A DNA stretch of 64,000 bases from Rubrivivax sp. GTDB lineage: Bacteria > Pseudomonadota > Gammaproteobacteria > Burkholderiales > Burkholderiaceae_C. A model generated the notes under the pieces. It did not search any database. It saw only the letters and a list, made by a program, of their open reading frames with translations, and was not told the DNA's origin. The translations under genes and the position numbers were made by a program. Where the stretch lies: NCBI GenBank assembly GCA_027485165.1, contig JAIXRN010000017.1, forward strand, positions 62,001 to 126,000, read 5' to 3'. This document shows positions 18,161 to 27,118 of the stretch, in pieces (position 1 is the stretch's first letter; each line of letters opens with the position of its first letter).

Positions 18161-19585
18161 ATGCACCGCACCCCCTTCCGATGTCCCCTGCCGCCCGCGC
18201 GGCGCGGATGGCAAGCCCTGACACTGGCCGCCAGCCTGGGGCTGGCAGGCTGCAGCTTCGCCCCGACTGACGAACGCCCCGCCGCCCCAGTGGCGGCAGC
18301 CTTTGCAGATGGGGGCAGCGCGCAGGCCACGGGCACGCCGGCCGCTGACCTGGCCTGGGCCGACTTTTTAGGTGACGCCCGTCTTCGCGCCCTGGTCGAT
18401 CTGGCGCTGCAGAACAACCGCGACCTGCGCATCGCCACGCTGAATGTCGAACAGGCCCGTGCGCAGCTGGGGCTGCAGCGCGCCGACTTGCTGCCCACGC
18501 TGGGCGCCGGCCTGCAGGCCAGCAACACGCCTACGGCCAACGGCAACCAGCGCAGCTACAGCGCAGGCCTGCAGCTCAGCAGCTTCGAACTGGACCTGTT
18601 TGGCCGCGTGAAGAGCCTGAGCGAAGCCGCCGCCGCCCGCTACCTGGCCAGCGAAGAGGGCCGCCGCGCCGCTCAGGTGGCCCTGGTGGCGGCTGTAGCC
18701 AGCGCTGAACTGGCGCTGCGCGCCGACGACGAGCTGCTGCGCATCACCGACAGCACCCTGTCCGCGCGCCAGGAAACGCTGCGCCTGTCGCGCTTGCGCT
18801 TCGACGGTGGCGTGGCGGCAGAACCCGAGCTGCGCACGGCTGAATCTTTGCTGGCGGCGGCCCAGGCCAGCCTGGCTGCCCTGCAGCGCCAGCGCGCGCA
18901 AGACCTGAACGCCCTGGTCCTGCTGTTGGGCCAGCCGCTGCCGGCCGACCTGCCACCCGCGCCTGCGCTGACAGCCAGCCGGTGGCCTGAACTGCCAGTG
19001 GGCCTGCCCAGCGACGTGCTGCTGCAGCGGCCCGACATCCGCCAGGCCGAACAGGCGCTGCTGGCTGCCAATGCCAGCATCGGCGCCGCGCGTGCGGCCT
19101 TCTTCCCGCGCATCTCGCTCACGGGCAGCCTGGGCTTTGCCAGCAGTGAACTGAACGGTCTGTTCGACAACACGGCCTGGACCTTCACCGGCCAGCTGCT
19201 GCAGCCGCTGTTCGACGCCGGCCGCAACCAGGCCAACCTGGACGCGGCACGCGCTGCGCGGGATATCGCTGTGGCGCAGTATGAAAAGTCCATCCAGCAG
19301 GCCTTCCGCGAAGTCGCCGACGCACTGGCTGGCCGCGCTACGCTGGGCCGGCAGCTGGCGGCCCAGCAGGCCCAGGCCGTGGCAGAAACGCGGCGGCTGG
19401 AACTGGCCGAACTGCTGTTCCGCGGCGGCGCGGCCAGCGCGCTGGACCGGCTGGACGCCGAACGCTCGGCACTGGCGGCACGTCAGGCCGTGGTGCAGCT
19501 GCAGCTGGCGCAGCAGCAGAATCAGGTGCTGCTCTACCGGGTGCTGGGGGGCGGGGCCGGGCCGGGCCAGCAGGCCCGCCGCTGA
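18161..19585 (+). CDS. Outer-membrane efflux lipoprotein, OprM/NodT family
   Basis: A 474-residue TolC-like channel with lipoprotein signal (LGLAGCSF, Cys about residue 28) and two OEP repeats; hallmark segments are NVEQARAQLGLQRADLLPTLGAG, LLQRPDIRQAEQALLAANASIGAARAAFFP and VLLYRVLGG. It completes the tripartite drug pump. The ATG at 18161 is one base after the acrB-like stop (TGAG ATG), so translation is probably coupled. Confidence 0.92.
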   Translation: MHRTPFRCPLPPARRGWQALTLAASLGLAGCSFAPTDERPAAPVAAAFADGGSAQATGTPAADLAWADFLGDARLRALVDLALQNNRDLRIATLNVEQARAQLGLQRADLLPTLGAGLQASNTPTANGNQRSYSAGLQLSSFELDLFGRVKSLSEAAAARYLASEEGRRAAQVALVAAVASAELALRADDELLRITDSTLSARQETLRLSRLRFDGGVAAEPELRTAESLLAAAQASLAALQRQRAQDLNALVLLLGQPLPADLPPAPALTASRWPELPVGLPSDVLLQRPDIRQAEQALLAANASIGAARAAFFPRISLTGSLGFASSELNGLFDNTAWTFTGQLLQPLFDAGRNQANLDAARAARDIAVAQYEKSIQQAFREVADALAGRATLGRQLAAQQAQAVAETRRLELAELLFRGGAASALDRLDAERSALAARQAVVQLQLAQQQNQVLLYRVLGGGAGPGQQARR

Positions 19586-19603
19586 ACCGGCTGTCAGGGT
19601 CCA

Positions 19604-19638
19604 CGTATTGCGTATTGCGTATCGCTTATCGCGTATGG
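19604..19638. repeat. Five tandem heptamers abutting the WYL regulator start
   Basis: The units are CGTATTG, CGTATTG, CGTATCG, CTTATCG and CGTATGG, ending inside the ATG (19635) of the next gene and leaving no purine-rich ribosome site. Seven is not a multiple of three, so a change in copy number would alter leader spacing rather than protein length. Confidence 0.7.
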
Positions 19639-20651
19639 CCAACACCGCACGTCTGTACCGCATCGAGGCGCTCATCCGCGCCCGCGGCCACGTCAGCTTT
19701 GCGGCGCTGCTGGCCGAGCTGGAAGTCTCGCCCGCCACGCTGAAGCGCGACCTGGAATACCTGCGCAGCCGGCTGGGCGCGCCGATCGACTACGACCGCG
19801 ACCTGAACGCCTACCGCTTTGCCACCGGCAGCAACGCGCCGGCCGGGCCACGACATGAACTGCCGGGCCTGTGGTTTGACGAGGCCGAGCTGTATTCGTT
19901 GCTGATGGCGCAGCAGCTGCTGGGCAGCCTGGACAGCGAAGGCCTGATCAGCCGCCACCTGCAGCCCCTGCTGGACCGCATCCAGCACTTGCTGGGCAGT
20001 GGCGAAGGCGAAGCCGCCGCAGCGCGGCTGATGAAGCGCGTGAAGATCGCCAGCACGCAGCGCCGCCCGGTGCCCAGCCGTTTCTTCGAACGCGTCAGCG
20101 CTGCGCTCTTGTCGCGCCGCCGGCTGCAGCTGCGCTACCTGACGCGCACGCGCAGTGAAGTGACCGAGCGCGAAGTCTCGCCGCAGCGCCTGGTGCACTA
20201 CCGGCACACCTGGTACCTGGACGCCTGGTGCCACCGCGTCGATGCGCTGCGCCGCTTTGCGCTGGACGCCGTCGAACAGGCCAGCGTGCTGGACACCCGG
20301 GCGCGCGAGGTGCCGCTGAAACAGGTGGCCCAGGCCATGGACGCGGGCTACGGCATCTTTGCTGGCGACGCCACAGCCGAACTGGCCTGGGCGGTGCTGC
20401 TGTTCGACGCGCCAGCGGCGGCCTGGGCCAGCCGCGAAGAGTGGCATCCGAAACAACAGGGGGTGTGGCGGCCCGACGGGCGCTACGAACTGCGGCTGCC
20501 GTACGCGGACGACACCGAGCTGGTGATGGACATCTTGCGCCAGGGCCCGCAGGTTCAGGTGCTGGCGCCTGCACCGCTGGTCGCCCGGGTACGCCAGGCG
20601 CTACGGGACGCAGCGGCGCGCTACGGGGCCGACGGCGCTGAACCGCGCTGA
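19635..20651 (+). CDS. WYL-domain transcriptional regulator (YafY-like)
   Basis: This 338-residue protein has an N-terminal winged helix (RLYRIEALIRARGHVSFAALLAELEVSPATLKRDLEYLR), a WYL domain in the centre (RLVHYRHTWYLDAWCHRVDALRRFALDAV) and a C-terminal WCX segment (YELRLPYADDTELVMDILRQG). WYL regulators respond to nucleic-acid or nucleotide ligands and often control stress or defence genes; the target here is not visible. It follows the efflux operon by 49 bases filled with a heptamer repeat. Confidence 0.92.
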   Translation: MANTARLYRIEALIRARGHVSFAALLAELEVSPATLKRDLEYLRSRLGAPIDYDRDLNAYRFATGSNAPAGPRHELPGLWFDEAELYSLLMAQQLLGSLDSEGLISRHLQPLLDRIQHLLGSGEGEAAAARLMKRVKIASTQRRPVPSRFFERVSAALLSRRRLQLRYLTRTRSEVTEREVSPQRLVHYRHTWYLDAWCHRVDALRRFALDAVEQASVLDTRAREVPLKQVAQAMDAGYGIFAGDATAELAWAVLLFDAPAAAWASREEWHPKQQGVWRPDGRYELRLPYADDTELVMDILRQGPQVQVLAPAPLVARVRQALRDAAARYGADGAEPR

Positions 20652-20686
20652 CGGCGCCAAGGGTGCCTGAACTGACGGCGGCCACG

Positions 20687-20718
20687 AAAAAGGGCGGCGG
20701 GCTTTCGCTCCGCCGCCC
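20687..20718 (-). terminator. Intrinsic terminator of the M43 protease gene
   Basis: Read on the minus strand, GGGCGGCGG pairs with CCGCCGCCC around a 9-base loop (AGCGAAAGC) and is followed by TTTTT. It lies 17 bases after the protease stop codon at 20736 and separates it from the convergent WYL gene. Confidence 0.85.
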
Positions 20719-20735
20719 CTGGGATACCTGCTGCT

Positions 20736-21758
20736 TCAGCGCGCGGGCTGCGGCGTGCGGTACTGCAGGTGCTGGTCGTCCATGCGCACGAACTGCAGCC
20801 GCGTGAAGTTGTTCATGCAGGCGTCGTCCGTGTAGTCCATGAAGTTGAAGATCGGGTCGCCGACGCGCGTTGAACGGCAGCTGTTGCGGCCGATCGGGCA
20901 GCCAAAGGCTGGCGATGCTTCAGGCGATGTGTCGGCAATCAGGTCGTTGGTGCGCGAGCAGCCGCCTTCAAAGGTGTGCGCCAGGCCGAACCAGTGGCCG
21001 ACTTCGTGGGTTGCGGTGTCGCCCAGGTTGTAGGGCGCGGCATTGCCACCCGGCAGCGAAGCGTTCAGCACCACCACTCCGTCCAGCACACCGACGGCTT
21101 GCGCGTCTTCGGCGTAGTAGGCATAGCCGAGCAGACCGCCGCTGAGGTCGGCGACATAGATGTTCAGCGTCTCGGGGCCACCACGTTTCAGTGCCGTCTT
21201 GGCCGCCAGCTCGGCGGCCTCGCCGGCCATGTCGTACCAGGCGGCGTTGGTGGTGCGGGTGACCTCGATCAGCTGGAAGCGGAAAGGCGAATTCGGGCCG
21301 CCCCAAGCGTCGTTCAGCACCTGCATCTGGGCCGTGACCCAGCTGTCGGGGACGTTGCCTTCGGCCACCGACGTGCCGCGGCGGATGACGTGCACGTAGA
21401 CCGGCACGACGACTGAAGCCGGCGGGCGTTCGGCGTCGGCCAGGCCCATCAGGGCGCGCTGGGCGGCGAAGGCACGGGAAGCGGCCGCGTTGCGGGCCAT
21501 GTCGGCGCCGCTCAATTCGCGCGTGCCGCAACGGGCGCCGCTTTCGATGTAGGCGCGCTGGTTGGCGTACTGCTTACCGGCGAAGCTGAAAGTGGGGCCG
21601 GTGTCGCTGTCCAGCTGAGTCAGCCACGTGGGCTTGACGCTGACAGAGCGCATCGGTGCCTTCTTGGCGGCTTCAGCGGCCATGCTGGCCACGGCCGAAA
21701 AGGCCAGTAGCGCGCAGGCGCCCCAGGCGCCAAGGCGACGCAGAAAACCTGGATTCAT
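20736..21758 (-). CDS. Secreted zinc metalloprotease, M43 (pappalysin-like) family
   Basis: The 340-residue product starts with a Sec signal peptide (MNPGFLRRLGAWGACALLAFSAVASMAA). The zinc motif HEVGHWFGLAH is at residues 251-261 with catalytic Glu252, and the Met-turn is NFMDYTDDACM with Met307, both as in M43 metzincins (cytophagalysin/ulilysin group). Cysteines in GGCSRT, GCPIG and NSCRS could form disulfides as in that family. It is probably an extracellular protease. ATG at 21758 has GAGG nine bases upstream. It is monocistronic, ending at a strong terminator. Confidence 0.92.
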   Translation of the reverse strand: MNPGFLRRLGAWGACALLAFSAVASMAAEAAKKAPMRSVSVKPTWLTQLDSDTGPTFSFAGKQYANQRAYIESGARCGTRELSGADMARNAAASRAFAAQRALMGLADAERPPASVVVPVYVHVIRRGTSVAEGNVPDSWVTAQMQVLNDAWGGPNSPFRFQLIEVTRTTNAAWYDMAGEAAELAAKTALKRGGPETLNIYVADLSGGLLGYAYYAEDAQAVGVLDGVVVLNASLPGGNAAPYNLGDTATHEVGHWFGLAHTFEGGCSRTNDLIADTSPEASPAFGCPIGRNSCRSTRVGDPIFNFMDYTDDACMNNFTRLQFVRMDDQHLQYRTPQPAR

Positions 21759-22126
21759 GGCAAACCTCGGGCAAGTGAACGAAGTCATCAGTCTAGGTTC
21801 AGGGGGCCGGGCCCTGGACCGTCCGGAACCCCCCTGTTCGAGAGGGTCGCGCACTGCTGTCAGCGCCACCGTCACCCTGGCGGCGCACGCCGGCGGCCGG
21901 TGGCGCGTTGGCGTGGATGGCGCAGACGGGCTGGTTGCCCGGAGGGTAAGCTCAGCGCCTTGTCTGGTTCGAGCTGGTTCGCCCTGGTCTGCGAGCCAGG
22001 ACCTGTTCGAAGGCCTTCGGCTCGCCCCGCCCCGCCACGCCGCACTGCGGCCACTGCCATGTCCGGGTCGGTTTGCGGGACGCGACGTGAGCCGGGCACT
22101 GAAGCCATCTGCATGAACCCCATCCG
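21759..22126. other. Divergent intergenic region between M43 protease and SET gene
   Basis: This 368-base region contains the start signals of both flanking genes. I found no convincing open frame of its own, no obvious sigma-70 promoter and no long palindrome; there is only a short imperfect repeat around CTGGTTCGAGCTGGTTCGCC. An unrecognised small RNA cannot be excluded. Confidence 0.5.
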
Positions 22127-22576
22127 ATGATCGAGATTCGCACCAGCCGCATTCATGGCACAGGGGCTTTTGCCGCCCAGGACATCCAGGCCGGGCAGCG
22201 CATCGGCCAGTACGAGGGGCGGCGGTATACCGCGCGACAGGCAGCCGCGCGTGACTGGGACCATGCGCTGACCTATGTCTTCGGCCTGTCGGACGGTTCT
22301 CTGATCGATGCTTCCGAGGGCGGAAACGCCACGCGGCACCTGAATCATTCCTGCAGCCCGAACTGCGAAGCACAGGAAGAAACGGGCCCCCGCAAACGTC
22401 TGCAGATCGTGTTCTATGCCTTGCGCGACCTGAAGGCCGGGGAAGAACTGTTCCTCGACTACGGCCTGGTGGTCGAAGACCCCTCCGACCCGGCGGACTA
22501 TCGCTGCGCCTGCGGGGCGGCGGCGTGCCGCGGGACGCTGCTGGGCGCTGCGTCAGCCCCAGCCGCCAAGGCTTGA
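22127..22576 (+). CDS. SET-domain protein-lysine methyltransferase
   Basis: A 149-residue, nearly bare SET domain with HGTGAFAAQDIQAGQRIGQYEG, the S-adenosylmethionine pocket and knot NHSCSPNC (residues 73-80), the catalytic Tyr112 in FLDYG, and a post-SET zinc cluster CAC-X4-C (Cys127, 129, 134). All catalytic elements known from eukaryotic-type SET enzymes are present. Bacterial members modify unknown targets, or histone-like proteins in some hosts. It stands alone in orientation; ATG at 22127 lacks a strong ribosome site. Confidence 0.9.
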   Translation: MIEIRTSRIHGTGAFAAQDIQAGQRIGQYEGRRYTARQAAARDWDHALTYVFGLSDGSLIDASEGGNATRHLNHSCSPNCEAQEETGPRKRLQIVFYALRDLKAGEELFLDYGLVVEDPSDPADYRCACGAAACRGTLLGAASAPAAKA

Positions 22577-22592
22577 AGCTGAAATCGAGCGT

Positions 22593-22679
22593 TCAGAACC
22601 AGAGCCAGATGCGGCGCGCCCATCGCGGCAGACGGTTGGTGCTGGGCCGGTAGGTCTGGCGGAAGTCGGTGCGGGACAT
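22593..22679 (-). CDS. Putative 28-residue cationic Trp/Arg-rich peptide under a LexA box
   Basis: A short open frame of 28 codons starts at ATG 22679 and ends in TGA at 22593. The predicted peptide begins MSRTDFRQTY and ends LPRWARRIWLWF: seven Arg, three Trp, one Asp, with an amphipathic, membrane-seeking C-terminus. It is the only frame of note downstream of a LexA box with a promoter (22716-22744) pointing at it, 37 bases away. There is no strong ribosome site (AGG 13 bases upstream). I do not recognise the family. SOS-induced small peptides such as TisB are a precedent only for the logic, not for the sequence. Confidence 0.5.
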   Translation of the reverse strand: MSRTDFRQTYRPSTNRLPRWARRIWLWF

Positions 22680-22715
22680 GATGCTGGCCTGTCGCTGAAG
22701 CTGAGAGTGCAGGGG

Positions 22716-22744
22716 ACTGTATATCCGTACAGTATCTGCCGCAA
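22716..22744 (-). promoter_or_regulatory. LexA (SOS) box overlapping a sigma-70-like promoter
   Basis: CTGTATATCCGTACAG at 22717-22732 is a CTGT-N8-ACAG LexA box. On the minus strand TTGCGG (22744-22739) and TACAGT (22721-22716) are spaced by 17 bases, so the box covers the -10 element, the normal architecture of SOS promoters. The promoter points to the 28-codon frame; on the plus strand only the 3' end of msrA lies ahead. Confidence 0.75.
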
Positions 22745-22873
22745 GCCCTCAGCGATCGCCCGTGCCCGCCTGGTCCGGTTTTCTGCCTGCGCTGCCGGTG
22801 GCCCGGATCCGTGCTGCTGGCCCGGCCGTGAAGCCAGGCCGCGCAATGGGCGCACGGTCACAGGTCTGGGCCC

Positions 22874-23500
22874 TCAGCGCGCCTTGCCCCAGAGCTGTTC
22901 CAGCCGCGCGTCACGGCCGCAGCTGGCACGGTAGTAGGCGTAGCGCACCGGATTCTTCTTGTAATAGTCCTGGTGGTATGACTCGGCCGGGTAGAAGGCG
23001 GTGGCCGGCTGCAGGGCCGTGACGATGGGTTCGGCGAAAGGCTTGGTCTTTTCCAGCGCTTCCAGCGACTGTCGGGCCACGGCCGCTTGCCCCGCGTCAT
23101 GCGTGAAGATGGCCGTGCGGTAGGGCGAACCGACATCGCAGAACTGACGGTCTTTCGTCGTCGGGTCGATGGTGCGCCAGAAGTGGTTCACCAGCGCGGC
23201 ATAGCTGATGCGGGCCGGGTCGAAGACGATCTCGACAGCTTCGGTGTGGCCGGTGCGCTTGGCTGCCACCTGTTCGTAGCTGGGGTTCGGCACAGTGCCG
23301 CCGATGTAGCCCGAGGTGGTGGACAGCACACCCGGCAGTTTGTCGAAGTCGGCTTCCACGCACCAGAAGCAGCCGCCAGCAAAGGTGGCCTTGGCGGTGA
23401 CTGGTGATCCGCCTTGGGCCACGACTGCAGTAGACGCGACCAGGGCCAGCAAGGACAGCAAGGCGGCTGCTGTACGGCGGTGCAATGCGCTGCGCGTCAT
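22874..23500 (-). CDS. msrA: Periplasmic peptide-methionine (S)-S-oxide reductase
   Basis: This 208-residue protein carries a signal peptide (residues 1-28, ending VVAQ) before a full MsrA domain. The catalytic motif GCFWCVE places the active Cys at 44, and GYIGGTVPNPSYEQV, GHTEAVEIVFDP and YHQDY are family marks. It repairs oxidised methionines in exported proteins. Its ATG overlaps the stop of msrB (ATGA). Confidence 0.93.
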   Translation of the reverse strand: MTRSALHRRTAAALLSLLALVASTAVVAQGGSPVTAKATFAGGCFWCVEADFDKLPGVLSTTSGYIGGTVPNPSYEQVAAKRTGHTEAVEIVFDPARISYAALVNHFWRTIDPTTKDRQFCDVGSPYRTAIFTHDAGQAAVARQSLEALEKTKPFAEPIVTALQPATAFYPAESYHQDYYKKNPVRYAYYRASCGRDARLEQLWGKAR

Positions 23501-24021
23501 GCGGCCGCCGGCACGAACTTCAGCGCCACGCCGTTGTTGCAGTAGCGCTTGCCGCTGGGGCGCGGGCCGTCGTCGAAGACATGGCCCTGGTGGCCTTCAC
23601 AGCGCACGCAGTGGTATTCCGTGCGCGGAAAGATCAGTTTGAAGTCGGTGCGCGTGCCCAAGGCGCCGGGCAGTGGCGTGTGGAAACTGGGCCAGCCGGT
23701 CCCGCTTTCGTACTTGGCGTCCGACGAGAACAAGGCCAGGTCGCAGCCTGCGCAATGGAACAGGCCCTTGCGCTTTTCGGCGTTCAGCGCGCTGCTGCCA
23801 GGGGCTTCCGTGCCTTCCTTGCGCAGGACGCGATAGGCCGCAGGCGACAGGCGCTGCTGCCATTCGGCGTCGCTCAGGCGCACAGGCGCGGCCAGCCCGG
23901 CGGTGGGGCGGGCTGGCGCCTGCTGGGGCGGGGCGGCAACGGGCGCGGCGGTGCTGGCCTGTGCGCGCTTGGCGCCCAGGCCCAGGAAAGACAGGAAGCT
24001 CATGGTCTGGCGGCGGTTCAT
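23497..24021 (-). CDS. msrB: Exported peptide-methionine (R)-S-oxide reductase
   Basis: A 174-residue MsrB with zinc ligands Cys90/Cys93 (CAGC) and Cys138/Cys141 (CVRC) and catalytic Cys161 in GKRYCNNGVALKF. The N-terminus NRRQTMSFLSFLGLGAKRAQA looks like a twin-arginine signal, consistent with the signal peptide on the coupled MsrA. The start is taken as ATG 24021; a GTG three codons upstream is possible. Confidence 0.93.
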   Translation of the reverse strand: MNRRQTMSFLSFLGLGAKRAQASTAAPVAAPPQQAPARPTAGLAAPVRLSDAEWQQRLSPAAYRVLRKEGTEAPGSSALNAEKRKGLFHCAGCDLALFSSDAKYESGTGWPSFHTPLPGALGTRTDFKLIFPRTEYHCVRCEGHQGHVFDDGPRPSGKRYCNNGVALKFVPAAA

Positions 24022-24085
24022 GGGGTGCACGGTGTGGTGATGCAGTGTGGGGCAGACCGTCAGTCGGCGCTGGCGGCGCGATCTT

Positions 24086-25234
<1,149 letters not shown>

Positions 25235-25371
25235 GCGGCGGGGTTCCTTGCGAGCGAGGTCGATGGGGGCGGTACAGCGCGGATGCGGCGTCGGGGCAGG
25301 GTCGCGACCCGGATCGCGCGGGTCGTCGGTTCGCGCCGACCATCGCAGAGATGGGGCCTTGCCCGCCGGAG

Positions 25372-25881
25372 TCAAGCCACCACGTAGGCCGCGGCGCCGG
25401 TGGCGATGAGGCTGCCGCTGTCGCTGTGCAGTCGCATCAGCGTCGACCCCAGCCGTGCGCCCAGGCGGGTGACTTCGGCCGTTGCCAGGAAGTAGGCGCC
25501 CAGGCCAGGGCGCAGGTAGTCCACCCGCAGGTCGATGGTCGCCATCTTCAAGAAGCGTTGCATCACCTGCGGGCAGCTGTCAGCGGGGTGGTGTTCGGCA
25601 ATCGCCGCCATCAAGGCCAGGCCGCCCATGGCGTCCAGCACGGCCGAGCTGACGCCGCCGTGCAGGCGGCCGTAGGCGTGGTGGCCGACGAGTTCCGGGC
25701 GCATGTCCAGCCTGGCGCGCACAGCCCCGGCCTGCACCGATTCGATCTTCAGACCCAGCAACTGGTTGAAGCGGATGCGTTGCTCGAAGAGTTCCGTCAG
25801 GGCCTGGTCGACGCGGGCCTGCTCGGCGTCGGATCGCCGGTGCATGGGGTGGATGTCGGGGCTGGGGGTGGGAGCGGTCAC
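25372..25881 (-). CDS. PaaI/YiiD-type hotdog thioesterase
   Basis: A hotdog-fold acyl-CoA thioesterase-like protein of about 169 residues with the family segment GRLHGGVSSAVLDAMGGLALMAAI and LRVDYLRPGLGAYFLATAEV. The physiological substrate is not evident. The start is unsure: GTG 25881 is used; GTG 25914 and ATG 25845 are alternatives. It runs in the same direction as the HtrA gene 137 bases downstream. Confidence 0.85.
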   Translation of the reverse strand: MTAPTPSPDIHPMHRRSDAEQARVDQALTELFEQRIRFNQLLGLKIESVQAGAVRARLDMRPELVGHHAYGRLHGGVSSAVLDAMGGLALMAAIAEHHPADSCPQVMQRFLKMATIDLRVDYLRPGLGAYFLATAEVTRLGARLGSTLMRLHSDSGSLIATGAAAYVVA

Positions 25882-25928
25882 GATGGAGCTGGCCCTGGTA
25901 GGCGGGTGATGCACGAGGCGCGCGCAGG

Positions 25929-25957
25929 TTGACGGAGGTCTCCAAAGAGACTATGTT
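25929..25957 (+). promoter_or_regulatory. Promoter with internal operator-like palindrome for the RES toxin-antitoxin pair
   Basis: TTGACG (25929-25934) and TATGTT (25952-25957) are 17 bases apart, a good sigma-70 promoter. The spacer holds GTCTC-CAAA-GAGAC (25938-25951), a perfect 5-base inverted repeat placed where an autoregulating antitoxin would bind. The antitoxin ATG follows at 25987. Confidence 0.65.
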
Positions 25958-25986
25958 CACCGAATCATCCGGTTCAAGACTTTGCC

Positions 25987-26433
25987 ATGACGACGCCCTT
26001 GCCTCAAGCCGGCGAGCCTACCGCCCGATACGCGGCCCCGGCCTCGCCGCCTGATTTTTCCTCTGCTGCGCTGGCGGCTGCCGGCCTGCGGGCCTTCGAA
26101 GGCATTGCCCAGGCCTGGGGTCTTTCGGTCGACGAGCAGCTGTGTCTGTTGGGCCAGCCGCCCCGGTCCACCTACTTTGCCTGGCGCAAGCACCCGGACC
26201 GGGCGCACCTGCCGCGCGACACGCTGGAACGCCTGTCGAACATCCTGGGCATCTACAAGAGCCTGCAGATCCTGCTGCCCGACGCGGCTGCCGCCGACAC
26301 CTGGGTGCGGCAGCCGAACCAGGCCAGCCTGTTCGGCGGCGGCACGGCCCTGAGCCGCATGCTGGGTGGCAATGTCAGCGACCTGAACCTGGTACGCCGC
26401 TACCTGGACAGCGTGCGCAGCGGCTGGGCCTGA
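25987..26433 (+). CDS. Antitoxin, Xre/MbcA/ParS type with DUF2384
   Basis: The 148-residue protein has a helical N-terminal part (AFEGIAQAWGLSVDEQLCLLG, STYFAWRKHPDRAHLP) of the Xre-like antitoxin type and a C-terminal DUF2384 toxin-binding domain (LGIYKSLQILLP ... WVRQPNQASLFGGGTALSRMLGG). Such proteins neutralise RES toxins by covering their active site and repress the operon. It is followed after one base by the RES gene. Confidence 0.9.
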   Translation: MTTPLPQAGEPTARYAAPASPPDFSSAALAAAGLRAFEGIAQAWGLSVDEQLCLLGQPPRSTYFAWRKHPDRAHLPRDTLERLSNILGIYKSLQILLPDAAAADTWVRQPNQASLFGGGTALSRMLGGNVSDLNLVRRYLDSVRSGWA

Positions 26434-26434
26434 G

Positions 26435-27118
26435 GTGCAGCCCGCCGACATCGCCCTGCGTCGCGTGCACTGGGCCGACGCCTGCCGCATCGTGCCCACG
26501 CGCTACCCGTCGATCAACCTGTTCGACCGCGTGGCCGATGCGGCCGACTTCGACGCCCTCTACGCCCTGGAAGCCATGACCAACGAACGCCTGCGCGACG
26601 AAACGGGCCAGGTTGACAGAGTGCCGCGCGACCAGCGGCTGTACGGCCCCGGCAGCGGGCCCATCATGGCCGCCTTCACGCACGTGAATCCGCTGGGCAG
26701 CCGGTTTTCCGACGGTCGCTACGGCGTCTTCTACGCCGCGCGCGACCGCGAAACTGCCCTGGCCGAGACCCGCTACCACCACGGCCGCTTCATGGCCGCC
26801 ACCCAGCAGCCCCCCACCCACTTGCCGATGCGCCTGTACCGCGTGGCCGTGGACGCACGGCTGCACGACCTGCGGCCGGCTGACGCCGCGCCAGCAAGCA
26901 TCCACAGCCCCGACAGCTACGCCGCTTCGCAGGCGCTGGGGGCGCAGCTGCACGCCCAGGGTTCGGCCGGTGTCGTCTACCGCAGCGTGCGCCAGCCGCG
27001 CGGCCAGTGCGTGGGCCTGTTCCAGCCGCGTGCAGCCAGCCGCTGCCTGCACGCGGCCTACCTGCTGTATGCCTGGGACGGCCAGGCCTTCAGCGACATC
27101 TACGAGAAGACGGCATGA
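26435..27118 (+). CDS. RES-domain toxin
   Basis: A 227-residue RES-family protein with GTG start at 26435. Family features include HWADACRIVPTRYP at the start, the central RFSDGRYGVFYAARDRETALAETRYHHGRFM with conserved Arg, Tyr and Glu, and a C-terminal GSAGVVYRSVRQPRGQCVGLF. Known RES toxins act on NAD+ (degradation/phosphorolysis or ADP-ribosylation). The pair with the DUF2384 antitoxin is a complete type II toxin-antitoxin system. Its stop overlaps the next ATG (ATGA). Confidence 0.9.
   Translation: MQPADIALRRVHWADACRIVPTRYPSINLFDRVADAADFDALYALEAMTNERLRDETGQVDRVPRDQRLYGPGSGPIMAAFTHVNPLGSRFSDGRYGVFYAARDRETALAETRYHHGRFMAATQQPPTHLPMRLYRVAVDARLHDLRPADAAPASIHSPDSYAASQALGAQLHAQGSAGVVYRSVRQPRGQCVGLFQPRAASRCLHAAYLLYAWDGQAFSDIYEKTA

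Noticed and set aside
22553..22861. A 102-codon minus-strand frame covering the LexA box region
   Set aside because: It runs through the promoter and LexA box, overlaps the SET gene end, and has no coding character; the 28-codon frame in another phase fits the promoter better.
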